From contig NZ_CP059399.1 of assembly GCF_013744875.1 (NCBI RefSeq), positions 6,758,001 through 6,822,000 of the forward strand: a stretch of DNA of 64,000 nucleotides, in the 5' to 3' direction. The notes below the pieces were generated by a model that saw nothing but the letters and a program-made list of their open reading frames with translations, searched no databases and was not told the DNA's origin. Origin of the DNA: Nocardia huaxiensis. Lineage in GTDB: Bacteria > Actinomycetota > Actinomycetes > Mycobacteriales > Mycobacteriaceae. This document shows, one piece after another, positions 9,566 to 19,709 of this stretch (positions are counted from its first letter, which is position 1; each line of letters opens with the position of its first letter). The position numbers were made by a program, and so were the translations under genes.

Positions 9566-12500
9566 CGACGAACGAGGAACTGGTCGAGGCGCTCCGGAAT
9601 TCCCTGCTGGAGCAGGAGCGACTGCGCCGCGACGGCCGCTACGCCGACGCGCTGGCGGAGCCGATCGCGATCGTGGCGACGGGCTGCCGCTATCCGGGCG
9701 GCGTGCGCTCCCCCGAACAACTGTGGGATCTGGTGACCGGAGGCGTCGACGCGTCCTCCGACTTCCCCGTCGACCGCGACTGGGATCTGGACGGCCTCTA
9801 CGACCCCGAACCCGGCGCACCGGGCAAGATCTACGTCCGCCGCGGCGGATTCCTGCACGACGCGGCCGAATTCGATGCCGGCTTCTTCGGCATCTCGCCG
9901 CGCGAAGCGGCCGCCATGGACCCGCAGCAGCGCCTGCTGCTCGAAGTGTCGTGGGAGACCTTCGAACGGGCCGGCCTCGACCCGGTGTCGTTGCGCGGCA
10001 GCGACACCGGCGTCTTCGCCGGGGTCATGTACCACAACTACGGCACCGACGCGGTCGGCTCGGCCGGCTCGGTCGTGTCCGGGCGGCTGTCCTATGTGCT
10101 CGGCCTCGAGGGCCCGGCCATCACCGTCGACACCGCCTGCTCGTCCTCGCTGGTGGCGCTGCATCTGGCCGTGCACTCGCTGCGCATGCGCGAATGCGGG
10201 CTCGCCGTCGTGGGCGGCGTCGCGGTGATGACCACCCCGAACTCGTTCGTGGAGTTCTCCCGCCAGCGCGGGCTGGCCCCCGACGGCCGCTGCAAGGCGT
10301 TCGCCGCCGCGGCCGACGGCGTCGGCTGGTCCGAGGGCATCGGAGTGCTACTGCTGGAACGCCTTTCGGACGCCCAGCGCAACGGCCACACCGTCCTGGC
10401 GGTGGTGCGCGGTTCGGCGGTCAACCAGGACGGGGCGAGCAACGGCCTCACCGCGCCCAACGGTCCCGCGCAGCAGCGCGTCATCCGCCAGGCCCTCGCC
10501 AATGCGCGCGTCCCCGCCGGTGAGGTCGACGTGGTCGAAGCGCACGGCTCCGGCACCCGGCTGGGCGACCCCATCGAGGCCACCGCCCTGCTGGCCACCT
10601 ACGGCGCGGAACGGGCCACCGGCGAACCACTCTGGCTGGGCTCGGTGAAATCCAATATCGGTCACGCGCAGGCGGCTTCGGGTGTGGCGGGCGTGATCAA
10701 GATGGTGGAGGCGCTGCGGCGCGGCGTGATACCGCCGACGCTGCACGTCGACGCGCCGACCCCGCACGTGGCCTGGGACACCGGCCGGGTGGAGCTGGCC
10801 ACCGCCCGGCGGGACTGGCCGCGCAGCGACCATCCTCGCCGGGCCGCGGTGTCCTCCTTCGGCATCAGCGGCACCAATGCCCACGTCATCCTCGAACAGG
10901 CGCCGGCCGGCGGCGCAGTCGAGCCGCCGGGCGATCGCACGGCCGAGTACACCGCGCCCGAACGCACTGCGGCCGGGCGCACTCCGGCCGAGCTCCCGGC
11001 GGCCGAGTACGCGGTGACCGAGCACGTGCCGGGATTCCTCGTGCCGCAGGTGATTCCGTGGCTGCTGTCGGCCAAGACGGCGGAATCGCTGACCGGTCAG
11101 GCGCAGCGGCTGCGGGAACGCCTCGAGGCGGGGCCGGACCCGGTGGATGTGGGCTTCTCGCTGGTCACCTCGCGGTCGGTGTTCGCGCATCGCACGGTGG
11201 TGCTGGGCCGCGACGAAGCCGCGCTGGTGACCGGCATCGCCGACCTCGCCTGCGGGAATCCGGCGGCGAACGCGGTGACCGGACGCGCCGACGTGGACGG
11301 GAAGACAGTGTTCCTGTTCCCGGGTCAGGGATCGCAGTGGCTGGGCATGGCGGCCGAACTGCTCGACACCGCACCGGTTTTCGCCGCGCAGATCGAGGAG
11401 TGCGCGGCGGCGCTGGCGGAGTTCGTGGACTGGTCGCTGCCGGATGTGCTGCGGGACGCCGAGCTCGCGGCGCGGCTGGACAATCCTTCCGTGGTGCAGC
11501 CGGTGCTGTTCGCGGTGATGGTGGCGCTGGCACGGCTGTGGCGCTCGCTGGGCGTCGAACCCGATGCGGTCATCGGCCATTCGCAGGGCGAGATCGCGGC
11601 CGCGCAGGTGGCGGGTGCGCTGTCACTGCGCGAGGCCACCCGGATCGTGGTGGTGCGCAGCCGGGTGCTGCACGACCTGTCCGGACACGGCGGCATGGTG
11701 TCGGTGCTGCGGCCGGTCGCCGAGATCAGCGCACTGATCGAAGAACGCTGGCCCGGAAGGCTTTCCATCGCCGTGGTGAACGGCGCGACCTCGACCGTGG
11801 TGTCGGGCGACAATGACGCCCTCGACGAGCTGATCGCGCAGTGCGACGGGAGCGCGCGCCGGGTGGCCGTGGACTACGCCGCCCACTCGCATCGCATCGA
11901 CGAGGTGCGCGCGGAGTTCCTGCGGGAGCTGGGCGAGGTGCGGCCGCGGCCGGCCACGGTCCCGGTCATCTCGTCGGTCACCGGCGCGGTGCTCGACGGC
12001 GAAACCATGGACGCCGAATACTGGTTCCGGAACCTGCGCGCTCCGGTGCGCTTCGACCGCGCGCTCGCCACCGCCTACGACCGGCGCGGCCGCGCCTTCG
12101 TCGAATGCAGCCCGCATCCGGTGCTGACCGCGGAGGTGCGCGAATTCCTCGACGGCACAGAGGATGCCGAGCGCTCGGTGGCCGTGGGCTCGCTGCGCCG
12201 CGGCGACGGCGGGCTCGAACGCTTCCTCACCTCGCTCGCCACGGCCTATGTGCGCGGGGTGCCCGCCGACTGGGCGCGACTGTTCGACGGCGCGGGCGCG
12301 TCCCGCATCGACCTGCCCACCTACGCTTTCGAACGCAAACGCTACTGGCTGGAGACACCACCGGCGGCGCCTGGCGCCGAATCGGGTTTCACCGCGGCCG
12401 AACACCCGCTGCTGGGAGCGGTGGTCGAACTGGCCGATCACGACGGTCTGCTCATGACCGGGCGGCTGTCGCTGTCCGCGCACCGCTGGCTCGCCGATCA

Positions 12501-15500
12501 CCGGGTGGGCGAGCAGGTGCTGCTGCCGGGTGCGGCCTTCGCCGAACTGGCGCTGTTCGCGGCCGGCACGGTCGGCGCCGCCCGGGTGGCCGAGCTGATT
12601 CTCGCCGCACCCCTGGTGATTCCGGAGCAGGGCGCGATACCGGTGCAGATCCGGGTCGGCGAGACCGAACCCGGGGAATGGCGGCTGGGCGTGTACTCGC
12701 GCGGTACCGGCGACGAGTGGCTCTGTCATGCCACCGCCGTCCTGGATTCGACTGTGACAGCGCAGATTCCGCATCCGGATCTGCGGATGTGGCCGCCCGT
12801 CGGAGCGACCCCCGTCGACATCGGCGACGCCTATCGGACCTTCGCGGCCGACGGGTACCGCTACGGCCCGGTCTTCCAGGGGCTGCGTGCGGTGTGGCGG
12901 CGCGGCGACGAGGTCTTCGCCGAAGTGGCCCTGCCGGAATCGGCCGCCGAGGATGCGGGCCGCTTCGGACTGCATCCCGCCCTGTTGGATTCGGCCCTGC
13001 ACACCGCGCTGGTGAGCGCCACCGAGTCCGGCGATCCGCACGCCATGAAACTGCCCTTCTCCTGGGAGGGTGTGACCCTGTCGGCGGTGGGCGCGACCGC
13101 GCTGCGCGTGCACACCGTGCTCTCCGGGGACCGCATGGAGCTGACCCTCGCGGACCCCAGGGGCGGGCCGGTGGCCCGCGTCGACGCGCTGACCCTGCGC
13201 CCGCTCGCCGACGCCGCACCCGCACACCGCTCCCCCGCCGTGGACGGGGTGTTCACAATGAACTGGATCGCCTTGGCGGACAGCGAGATTCCGGCGCGGG
13301 AACTGGAGTGGGAGTCACTCGGGGACGAGCAGGGATGGCTGCTCGAACGCTGTCGCGCCGACCGGGATCTGCTCGTGCTCACCTGCCCGTCCGGCGGCGA
13401 GCTGCCGCTGGTGCAGCGCGCCCACCTGCTGGCGACCGAGGCGATACGGCGCATACAGCGCCTGCTCGCCGACGAGAAGCACAGCGCGGCAACCGTCGTC
13501 GTGGTCACCCGCGACGCGGTGGCGGTGGACGGTGGCGCGCAGGTCGATCCGGCGCACGCCGCCGTCTTCGGCCTGATGCGCAGCGTGCACAGTGAAAACC
13601 CGGGCCGCACAGCCGTTCTCGACATCGACGCGCACACCGATCGCCGGCTGGCGGTGACCGTGATGGCGCTGTCGGGCGAACCGCAGGCCGCCGTGCGACG
13701 CGGTATCCCGCACGTCCCGCGCATGACCCCGTGCGGTGCGGACACCGTGGGCAATACCGGCTTGGCCACTACCGCGAACTGGCGGCTGGCTGCCCTGGAC
13801 AAGGGCACCCTGCGCGGGGACAACCTGGTCCTGGAGGCGGTGGACGCCGAGGCCGAGCTCGCACCGGACGAGGTGCGGGTGGCGCTGCGGGCGGCCGGCC
13901 TGAACTTCCGGGACGTGCTCATCGCACTGGGCGTGTACCCCATCGACTGGGTCGTGGTCGGCGGCGAGGGCGCGGGCGTCGTCACCGCCGTCGGTTCGGC
14001 AGTGACCCGCCTGCGGCCCGGCGATCGGGTAATGGGCCTGTTCGGCAAGGGCATCGGCGCGTCGGCGGTAGCCCCGGAAACCACGCTGGCGCGCATCCCG
14101 GCAGGCTGGAGTTTCGAACAGGCGGCCGCGGTGCCCGCGGTGTACGCCACCGCCTACTACGCCCTGGTCGACCTGGCCGGGCTGCGCGCCGGGGAATCCC
14201 TGCTGCTGCACGCGGCCACCGGCGGGGTCGGCCTGGCGGCGATCCAGCTGGCCCGGCACCTGGGCGCGCACGTGCTCGCGACGGCCTCCCCCGCGAAATG
14301 GCTGGTCCTGCACGGTCTGGGCTTCGCCGACGCGGACATCGCGAACTCCCGCACCCTGGAGTTCGAGGCGAAGTTCCTGGAGCGCACCGCCGGTCGCGGT
14401 GTCGACGTCGTCCTGAATTCGCTCGCGGGCGAATTCGTGGACGCCTCACTGCGACTGCTCCCGCGTGGCGGACGCTTCATCGAGATGGGTCTCACCGATC
14501 TGCGCGACCGCGACGAGATCGCCGCCGCGTATCCGGAGGTGTCCTACCGCGATTTCGTGCTCATGGACGCACCCGGCGAACGGCTGCGCGAGATCTTCAC
14601 CGAGCTGGTGTCGCTGTTCGAATCCGGTGCCCTGCAACCGCTTCCGATCACCCTGTGGGATGTGCGCCAGGCCCCCGAGTCCTTCCGCTACCTGTCGCAG
14701 GCCCGGCACATCGGCAAGAACGTGCTCACCATCCCCACCCCGCCGGACCCGGAGGGCACCGTCGTGATCACCGGCGGCACCGGCGGCCTGGGCGCGGTGG
14801 TGGCCCGGCATCTGCTGGCGGAGTACGGGATTCGGCATCTGGTACTGACCTCCCGGCGTGGCCCGGCCGCCGCCGGCGCGGCGGAACTGGCCGCGGAACT
14901 GACCGCCGCCGGAGCGACCGTGCACCTCGCCGCCTGCGATGTCGCCGACGGAGACGCGGTGCGCGCGCTGATCGCCGGCATCGATCCCGCCCACCCGCTC
15001 ACCGGCGTCGTGCACGCCGCCGGGGTGCTCGAGGACGGCATCTTCGCCGACCAGACCCCCGAACGCCTGCGAAAAGTGTTCGCCCCCAAGGTCGATGCCG
15101 CCTGGCATCTGCACGAGGCCACGAAACACCTGCCGCTGTCGATGTTCCTGCTGTTCTCGTCCATCGCCGCCGCGGTCGGCTCACCGGGACAGTCCAATTA
15201 CGCCGCGGCCAACGCCTTCCTGGACGCCCTGGCCACGCTGCGGCGCCGGCAGGGTCTGCCCGCCACCTCCATTGCCTGGGGTCTGTGGGAACAGGCCACC
15301 GGCATGACCGGGGCGCTGACCGACACCGACCGGGCCCGCCTGCGCGCGGGCGGCTTCGTCCCCATCTCGGACGCCGAGGGCGTAGCCATGCTGGACGCCG
15401 CCCTCGGCTCCGGACAGCCGTACGTGGTGGCCTCCCGCATCGACGCCACCGCACTGCGCGGCGTGGACGCGGAGCTGGTGCCGCCGGTGCTGCGCGGGCT

Positions 15501-16050
15501 GGTGCGCTCGGTCCGCCGCGCCGCCGACGCCGGGGCCGAACAGGCGTCCAAACTGGTCGCGAGCCTGATCGGACTGAACCCCGCCGAGCAGGAGAAGACC
15601 CTGCTGGACCTGGTCCGCTCCCATGCGGCCGCGGTCCTGGGCCACGACTCGGCCGACTCGATCGGCGCCGACCACGCCTTCAAGGACCTCGGCTTCGACT
15701 CTCTCGGCGCGGTCGAATTCCGCAACCGGCTCAAGTCCTCCACCGGATTGAAGCTGGGCACCACCGTCGTGTTCGACTACCCCACCCCCGCGGCCCTGGC
15801 CGGGTACCTCCGCGCCGAGATCGCTCCCGCCGACGATGCCGTCTCCCGGCTGGTCGCCCAGACCGAGCTGCTGTCGGCGGCGGTCCGCGGGGTCGAGTTC
15901 GACCGCGCCGACATCACGCTGCTCACCGCGAAGTTGACCGAGATCATCCGGAATCTCCAGGGCGGCAACGGTTCCGGGATCGACCTGGATGCCGCCGAGG
16001 ACGACGAACTCTTCGACTTCATCGACAGCGCGCCGACCGCGCGGCACTGA
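9562..16050 (+). CDS. Type I modular polyketide synthase, KS-AT-DH-ER-KR-ACP (methylmalonyl-type AT)
   Basis: The 2,162-residue protein is one complete fully reducing module. An N-terminal docking helix (about 1-32) precedes KS with DTACSSSL (Cys193), EAHGSGT and KSNIGHA. AT has GHSQG (Ser674) and YAAH near 772. DH has His980 in HxxxGxxxxP and LLDSALH. ER has ATGGVG near 1,551 and the ALGVYP motif. KR has [11 protein letters not shown] in place of LDD, and Tyr1880. The ACP has LGFDSL (Ser2047), followed by a C-terminal docking tail. GHSQG with a YASH-like motif indicates methylmalonyl-CoA, so this module should install an alpha-methyl branch. ER and KR subtype predictions are inferences from family motifs. 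From DH to the C-terminus it is very similar to the module at the left edge, with an almost identical ACP region. The GTG start overlaps the loading-protein stop. Confidence 0.96.
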   Translation: MTTNEELVEALRNSLLEQERLRRDGRYADALAEPIAIVATGCRYPGGVRSPEQLWDLVTGGVDASSDFPVDRDWDLDGLYDPEPGAPGKIYVRRGGFLHDAAEFDAGFFGISPREAAAMDPQQRLLLEVSWETFERAGLDPVSLRGSDTGVFAGVMYHNYGTDAVGSAGSVVSGRLSYVLGLEGPAITVDTACSSSLVALHLAVHSLRMRECGLAVVGGVAVMTTPNSFVEFSRQRGLAPDGRCKAFAAAADGVGWSEGIGVLLLERLSDAQRNGHTVLAVVRGSAVNQDGASNGLTAPNGPAQQRVIRQALANARVPAGEVDVVEAHGSGTRLGDPIEATALLATYGAERATGEPLWLGSVKSNIGHAQAASGVAGVIKMVEALRRGVIPPTLHVDAPTPHVAWDTGRVELATARRDWPRSDHPRRAAVSSFGISGTNAHVILEQAPAGGAVEPPGDRTAEYTAPERTAAGRTPAELPAAEYAVTEHVPGFLVPQVIPWLLSAKTAESLTGQAQRLRERLEAGPDPVDVGFSLVTSRSVFAHRTVVLGRDEAALVTGIADLACGNPAANAVTGRADVDGKTVFLFPGQGSQWLGMAAELLDTAPVFAAQIEECAAALAEFVDWSLPDVLRDAELAARLDNPSVVQPVLFAVMVALARLWRSLGVEPDAVIGHSQGEIAAAQVAGALSLREATRIVVVRSRVLHDLSGHGGMVSVLRPVAEISALIEERWPGRLSIAVVNGATSTVVSGDNDALDELIAQCDGSARRVAVDYAAHSHRIDEVRAEFLRELGEVRPRPATVPVISSVTGAVLDGETMDAEYWFRNLRAPVRFDRALATAYDRRGRAFVECSPHPVLTAEVREFLDGTEDAERSVAVGSLRRGDGGLERFLTSLATAYVRGVPADWARLFDGAGASRIDLPTYAFERKRYWLETPPAAPGAESGFTAAEHPLLGAVVELADHDGLLMTGRLSLSAHRWLADHRVGEQVLLPGAAFAELALFAAGTVGAARVAELILAAPLVIPEQGAIPVQIRVGETEPGEWRLGVYSRGTGDEWLCHATAVLDSTVTAQIPHPDLRMWPPVGATPVDIGDAYRTFAADGYRYGPVFQGLRAVWRRGDEVFAEVALPESAAEDAGRFGLHPALLDSALHTALVSATESGDPHAMKLPFSWEGVTLSAVGATALRVHTVLSGDRMELTLADPRGGPVARVDALTLRPLADAAPAHRSPAVDGVFTMNWIALADSEIPARELEWESLGDEQGWLLERCRADRDLLVLTCPSGGELPLVQRAHLLATEAIRRIQRLLADEKHSAATVVVVTRDAVAVDGGAQVDPAHAAVFGLMRSVHSENPGRTAVLDIDAHTDRRLAVTVMALSGEPQAAVRRGIPHVPRMTPCGADTVGNTGLATTANWRLAALDKGTLRGDNLVLEAVDAEAELAPDEVRVALRAAGLNFRDVLIALGVYPIDWVVVGGEGAGVVTAVGSAVTRLRPGDRVMGLFGKGIGASAVAPETTLARIPAGWSFEQAAAVPAVYATAYYALVDLAGLRAGESLLLHAATGGVGLAAIQLARHLGAHVLATASPAKWLVLHGLGFADADIANSRTLEFEAKFLERTAGRGVDVVLNSLAGEFVDASLRLLPRGGRFIEMGLTDLRDRDEIAAAYPEVSYRDFVLMDAPGERLREIFTELVSLFESGALQPLPITLWDVRQAPESFRYLSQARHIGKNVLTIPTPPDPEGTVVITGGTGGLGAVVARHLLAEYGIRHLVLTSRRGPAAAGAAELAAELTAAGATVHLAACDVADGDAVRALIAGIDPAHPLTGVVHAAGVLEDGIFADQTPERLRKVFAPKVDAAWHLHEATKHLPLSMFLLFSSIAAAVGSPGQSNYAAANAFLDALATLRRRQGLPATSIAWGLWEQATGMTGALTDTDRARLRAGGFVPISDAEGVAMLDAALGSGQPYVVASRIDATALRGVDAELVPPVLRGLVRSVRRAADAGAEQASKLVASLIGLNPAEQEKTLLDLVRSHAAAVLGHDSADSIGADHAFKDLGFDSLGAVEFRNRLKSSTGLKLGTTVVFDYPTPAALAGYLRAEIAPADDAVSRLVAQTELLSAAVRGVEFDRADITLLTAKLTEIIRNLQGGNGSGIDLDAAEDDELFDFIDSAPTARH

Positions 16051-16092
16051 ACCATCCCCGCGGCACCGAACCTCCAGAGGAAAGGACACCCC

Positions 16093-16923
16093 ATGGCCCT
16101 CCCGAAACCCGCACCCGATCGCACCGCGCTGGTGACCGGCGCGTCGTCCGGCATCGGCCGCGCCATCGCACTCGAGCTCGCCGGGCGCGGACATCAGGTC
16201 TGCCTGGTCGCCCGGCGCGAGGAGAAGCTGGCCGAGCTCGCCCGCGAGATCAAGGCCGCCGGCGGCCGCGCGGAGGTGCTCGTCACCGATCTCACCGATC
16301 GGGCCGCTCGCGCCGAATTGCCCAAGCGCGTAGCCGATCTCGGGCTGAGCGTCGACATCCTGGTCAACAATGCCGGCTGGTCGACGCTGGGCCCGGTAGT
16401 CGATTCCACCCCCGAGTCCGAGCTGGGCATGGTCGAGGTGGATGTCATGTCCGTGGTCGATCTGTGCACGCGCTTCGCGCCGGGCATGGTGGAGCGCGGC
16501 GCGGGCGCCATCCTCAATGTCGCCTCCACCGCCTCCTTCCAGCCGCTGCCCGGGCAGACCGGGTACGGCGCGGCGAAGGCGTTCGTGCTGTCCTACAGCC
16601 TCAGCCTCAAGGGCGAGCTGATGGGCACCGGCGTCAAGGTGACCGCCCTGTGCCCGGGGCCGGTGGTCACCGAGTTCATCGATGTCGCCGGATTCACCGA
16701 GCAGGAATACAAGTTCATGCCGCCGCCCATGTGGAAGCCGGCGCACAAGGTCGCCAAGGCCGGGGTGAACGGGGTGGCGCGTGGGCGCATGGTGGTGATT
16801 CCCGGCCAGCTCAACCGATTCGTGTCCTATCTCGCCTACTACAGCCCCAAGCGGATCGTGGTGCCGATCGTGGCGCTCGGGCATCCGCGATTGCAGTCGC
16901 TGCGCAAGTCTCGCCGGCGGTAG
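16093..16923 (+). CDS. Short-chain dehydrogenase/reductase (SDR)
   Basis: The 276-residue classical SDR has the nucleotide-binding motif TGASSGIG (residues 14-21), the structural NNAG motif near 90, a Ser in NVASTASF and the catalytic YGAAK (Tyr158, with Lys four residues on). It probably reduces or oxidises a carbonyl using NADP(H); an Arg-rich stretch after the second strand favours NADPH. The substrate is unknown. Its position between the second PKS module and the free ACP suggests a tailoring role, for example on the beta-keto group or on the cyclised ring. It has a basic C-terminus (KSRRR). The ATG start follows AGAGGAAAGGA. Single-gene lipid SDRs of this form are common in Nocardia, so a link to the cluster rests on position. 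Confidence 0.9.
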   Translation: MALPKPAPDRTALVTGASSGIGRAIALELAGRGHQVCLVARREEKLAELAREIKAAGGRAEVLVTDLTDRAARAELPKRVADLGLSVDILVNNAGWSTLGPVVDSTPESELGMVEVDVMSVVDLCTRFAPGMVERGAGAILNVASTASFQPLPGQTGYGAAKAFVLSYSLSLKGELMGTGVKVTALCPGPVVTEFIDVAGFTEQEYKFMPPPMWKPAHKVAKAGVNGVARGRMVVIPGQLNRFVSYLAYYSPKRIVVPIVALGHPRLQSLRKSRRR

Positions 16924-17003
16924 GGGCCGCATAGGGGCTGTCGGCGCCCACCGAACCTCCCGCACCATCGTCGGATGCGGGCTCGCACAACAGGAGTACT
17001 CAC

Positions 17004-17279
17004 ATGAGCATCGAACAAGCCGTCCGCGACGACATCTCGGGCTACCTGCTCGCCCACTACGAAATCGATCTGAACGAGCTGCCGCCGGACACCACCGTGC
17101 GTGACCTCGGCGTGGATTCCCTGGGCCTGCTGGCCATCGCCAACCTCATCGAGAAGAAGTACGGCTTCTCCATGGACGACGAGCGGCTCGCCTCGGTCCG
17201 GACCCTCTCGGATCTGCTGGAGTTCATCCGCCTCAAGAGCGAAGAGGCCGAGAAGGCCGCTCCGGTCGGCACCGAATAG
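17004..17279 (+). CDS. Free-standing acyl carrier protein (DarC-like by context)
   Basis: This 91-residue acyl carrier protein has the 4'-phosphopantetheine site in GVDSLG (Ser39) and typical four-helix spacing, ending in a charged tail. It is preceded by CAGGAG and ATG. It lies directly upstream of the DarB-like ketosynthase and the DarA-like cyclase. Dialkylresorcinol operons of proteobacteria and Bacteroidetes also pair a small ACP (DarC) with these two enzymes. Here it may carry the chain presented to DarB. It may also carry the malonyl extender that the AT-less, ACP-less ketosynthase at 5,507-7,456 needs. The ACP identity is secure; the assignment as DarC-like is inference from neighbours. 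Confidence 0.93.
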   Translation: MSIEQAVRDDISGYLLAHYEIDLNELPPDTTVRDLGVDSLGLLAIANLIEKKYGFSMDDERLASVRTLSDLLEFIRLKSEEAEKAAPVGTE

Positions 17280-17321
17280 GCCAGTCCCCCACCAGAATCC
17301 GAACAGACCGGAGCAATCGAC

Positions 17322-18461
17322 GTGAACGCATACATCACCGCGACGGGCCGCTTCCTGCCGGGCGAGCCGGTGCCCAACGACGAGATCGAGGACTACATCG
17401 GCAAGGTCGGGCGCGGCTCCTCGGATCTCAAGGAACTGATCCTGGAGAACTGCGGCATCAAGACCCGCCACTACGCCATCGACAAGCAGCAGAACACCGT
17501 CTACTCCAACGCGCGCATGGCCGCCGAGGCGGTCCGCGCCGCCGCGGCCCGCGCCGGGCTCGGCCCCGGCGACGTCGAGCTGCTGGCCGCCGCGACCACC
17601 ATGCCCGACCTCATGGGCCCGGGTCACGCCAGCATGGTGCACGGTGAACTCGGCTACGCCCCGCTGGAAATCATTACCGCACACGGCATCTGCTCCTCCG
17701 GCATGATGGCGCTGAAGAACGCCTACCTCCAGGTCGCCGCCGGTGAGAAGCGCACCGCGATCTCGGTGGCCAGCGAACTGGCCTCCCGCGGCTTCAAGAG
17801 CTCCCGCTACGCGGAGATGACGCCCATCGCCGAGGACGGCAGCCTCCCCATGGAGACCGCCTTCCTGCGCTACATGCTCTCCGACGGCGCCGGCGCGGCC
17901 GTCGTGCAGGACCGGCCCCGGCCCGACGGCGTCAGCCTGCGCATCGACTGGATCTCGCTGACCTCGTACGCCAACACCGAGCAGGCGTGCATGTACTTCG
18001 GCAGCAAGAGCAACGACTGCGCCAAGACCTGGAACGACTACCCCGATGCCGCCTCCGCCGCCGCCGACGGGGCCGCCTTCCCGCGCCAGAAGCTCGCACT
18101 GCTCCCGCATCTGGTGAACATCGGCATCATCGAAGCGCAGCGGCTCATCGACGCGGGCAAGATCGATCTGGAGCGGCTGGACTGGTTCCCGGCGCACTAC
18201 TCCAGCGAACGTATGAAGGAACTGCTCATCGGCGAGATGAAACGCGCCGATCTGCATATCGCACAGGAGAAGTGGTTCTCCAACCTGACCCGGGTCGGCA
18301 ATATCGGCAGCGCCAGCATCTACATCATCCTCGACGAGATGCTGAACGAGGGCATGATCAAGCCCGGCGAAACCGTGGTGTGCATGGTCCCCGAATCCGG
18401 CCGGTTCGCGATCTCCTTCATGCACCTGACCGCCGTAGCGGGTGACGACACCCATGCCTGA
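17322..18461 (+). CDS. KAS III-family ketosynthase resembling DarB/StlD (dialkylresorcinol-type condensing enzyme)
   Basis: The 379-residue thiolase-fold enzyme has a complete Cys-His-Asn triad: Cys124 in HGICSSGM, His292 in WFPAHYSS and Asn327 in RVGNIGSAS. The N-terminus (FLPGEPVPNDEIEDYIG, then CGIKTRHYA), SDGAGAA, and the late SYANTEQACMY and VPESGRF segments match my memory of DarB/StlD enzymes rather than FabH or chalcone-synthase-type enzymes. DarB-type enzymes join two acyl thioesters, at least one a beta-ketoacyl, to build the 1,3-dioxygenated ring precursor later aromatised by DarA. GTG start with GGAG eight bases upstream. It lies between a free ACP and the DarA-like gene and overlaps the latter. 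Substrates here are presumably the PKS-built beta-ketoacyl-ACP and a second acyl chain. Family call is strong; substrate is inference. Confidence 0.88.
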   Translation: MNAYITATGRFLPGEPVPNDEIEDYIGKVGRGSSDLKELILENCGIKTRHYAIDKQQNTVYSNARMAAEAVRAAAARAGLGPGDVELLAAATTMPDLMGPGHASMVHGELGYAPLEIITAHGICSSGMMALKNAYLQVAAGEKRTAISVASELASRGFKSSRYAEMTPIAEDGSLPMETAFLRYMLSDGAGAAVVQDRPRPDGVSLRIDWISLTSYANTEQACMYFGSKSNDCAKTWNDYPDAASAAADGAAFPRQKLALLPHLVNIGIIEAQRLIDAGKIDLERLDWFPAHYSSERMKELLIGEMKRADLHIAQEKWFSNLTRVGNIGSASIYIILDEMLNEGMIKPGETVVCMVPESGRFAISFMHLTAVAGDDTHA

Positions 18462-19437
18462 TTCGCTGTCCGGCACGCGCCGGGTGACCATTCTCTGTTA
18501 CACCCAGACCGGACAGCTGCGCGAGGCGGTGGCGGCGTTCACCGCGCCACTGGTCGCGGCGGGCTGGACGATTCGCTGGGTGGATGTCGTGCCGGACAAC
18601 GAGTTTCCCTTCCCGTGGTCGATCCGCTCCTTCTTCGGCGTGTTCGCGGCCTCGACTGATCCGCGCGCCACCGTGGCCCTGCGCGCGCCCGCCGCCGGAT
18701 TCCACACCGAGCCGGACGAACTGGTGATCCTGGCCGCCCAGGTGTGGTTCCTGTCGCCCTCGCTGCCGGTGCGGGCCCTGCTCACCGATCACCCCGAACT
18801 GTTCGCGAACCGGGATGTGCTGGCGTTCATGGTGTGTCGCGACAAGTGGTATTCCGCGGCGGTGGAGATGCGGACCGTCCTGGACGGGGTCGGCGCACGG
18901 TTCGCCGGCGTGGTCGCCGCGACCGACACCAGCCGGCATCTCATCTCCATGGTGACCACCCTGCGCTGGATGCTCCTGGGCAAACGCCAAGGGTTCCTGG
19001 GCTTTCCGCCCGCCGGGGTGGGCGAGCACGAGCACGAGCGGCTGCGCACGGCCGGGCGCGCGGTGGCGGCCGCCGCTGCGCCGTCCGATCGCACAGCGGC
19101 CGACGTGGTGGCCCGGGCGCTGCCGACGGTGGACGCGGCGCCGGTGGAACCGCTCATCGCGGGCGCGGATCTCATGGCGGGCAGGCTGTTTCGCACATGG
19201 GGCGCGGCGGTGCGGGCGGCCGGGCGGATCGGGCCGGCGGCCTACGCCCTGGTGCTGGCCATGTTCGTGGGCTGGCTGGGTATCGCCATCGGCGTCGGAC
19301 TACCCGTGGTCAGCACCGTGCGCCGAATCGGCAAGCGCTACTTCGAACCTCGCGTGCGCCGCCGGGTGGCGACCGCGCTGCACCCCACGCCGCGCCCGCG
19401 GCCGCGCACCGGACCCGACCGGGCGCGGTCGGCATGA
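18454..19437 (+). CDS. DarA/StlC-like cyclase-aromatase (dialkylresorcinol condensing enzyme family)
   Basis: The protein has 327 residues if translated from ATG 18,454; GTG 18,442 is an alternative. Residues that I recall as characteristic of DarA proteins are present in order: a start strand followed by YTQTGQL, then FPFPW, LVILAAQVWFLSPSLP, a CRDKW motif, and the HLISMVTTLRWMLLGK segment. The N-terminal half looks flavodoxin-like. A hydrophobic segment (about 265-290) precedes a basic, Pro/Arg-rich C-terminus, suggesting membrane association. In the characterised pathways this partner of DarB/StlD completes cyclisation and aromatisation. It overlaps the DarB-like stop by 8 bases, so the pair is probably translated together. 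I rate the family assignment good, made from motif memory; a profile search would settle it. Confidence 0.8.
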   Translation: MPDSLSGTRRVTILCYTQTGQLREAVAAFTAPLVAAGWTIRWVDVVPDNEFPFPWSIRSFFGVFAASTDPRATVALRAPAAGFHTEPDELVILAAQVWFLSPSLPVRALLTDHPELFANRDVLAFMVCRDKWYSAAVEMRTVLDGVGARFAGVVAATDTSRHLISMVTTLRWMLLGKRQGFLGFPPAGVGEHEHERLRTAGRAVAAAAAPSDRTAADVVARALPTVDAAPVEPLIAGADLMAGRLFRTWGAAVRAAGRIGPAAYALVLAMFVGWLGIAIGVGLPVVSTVRRIGKRYFEPRVRRRVATALHPTPRPRPRTGPDRARSA

Positions 19438-19466
19438 GCACCCGACACCGAGAGACAGGAGATGTC

Positions 19467-19709
19467 ATGACCGGCACATCGATCGGCGAGACGCCGCCGG
19501 ACGCACCCCGGGAGCTGACCTCGCAGCTGGGTGCGGTACCCGCGGGCATCGCCGCCGCACTGTCCGAATCCGAACAGGCCCACCTGGCCGGACTCATCCA
19601 GCGCGCCGTCGAGCACGAAACCGCCGAATTGCTCACCGACGCCCTGACCGAACTGAACAAGGTGCCGTCGTTCCTGCGCAAACCCCTCATGAAGTTGCTG
19701 ACGAAATGA
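19467..19709 (+). CDS. Small unrecognised cluster protein (80 aa)
   Basis: Starting at ATG 19,467 with AGGAG five bases upstream, this encodes 80 residues. The sequence is helical in character: a Pro-containing N-terminus, then two amphipathic stretches with acidic residues (SESEQAHLAGLIQRAVE, HETAELLTDALTEL), ending in the basic tail FLRKPLMKLLTK. No Cys, no transmembrane segment and no motif I recognise. It lies between the DarA-like gene and the 269-residue gene, and its stop overlaps that gene's ATG (ATGA). It might be a small binding partner of the following protein. A longer frame runs upstream into the DarA-like gene, but the ribosome site and gene spacing favour this short start. Function unknown. 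Confidence 0.72.
   Translation: MTGTSIGETPPDAPRELTSQLGAVPAGIAAALSESEQAHLAGLIQRAVEHETAELLTDALTELNKVPSFLRKPLMKLLTK

Noticed and set aside
16959..16981. CCCGCA/TGCGGG hairpin before the free ACP
   Set aside because: Only six base pairs with an 11-base loop; too weak to call a terminator in this GC-rich sequence.
17322..18461. Type III PKS (DpgA-like) reading of the ketosynthase
   Set aside because: The triad order and flanking motifs are of KAS III/DarB type, and a free ACP lies next to it.
18744..19709. 321-residue frame on + strand
   Set aside because: Only its last 80 codons, after the ATG at 19,467 with a ribosome site, look real; the rest is a shadow of the DarA-like gene.
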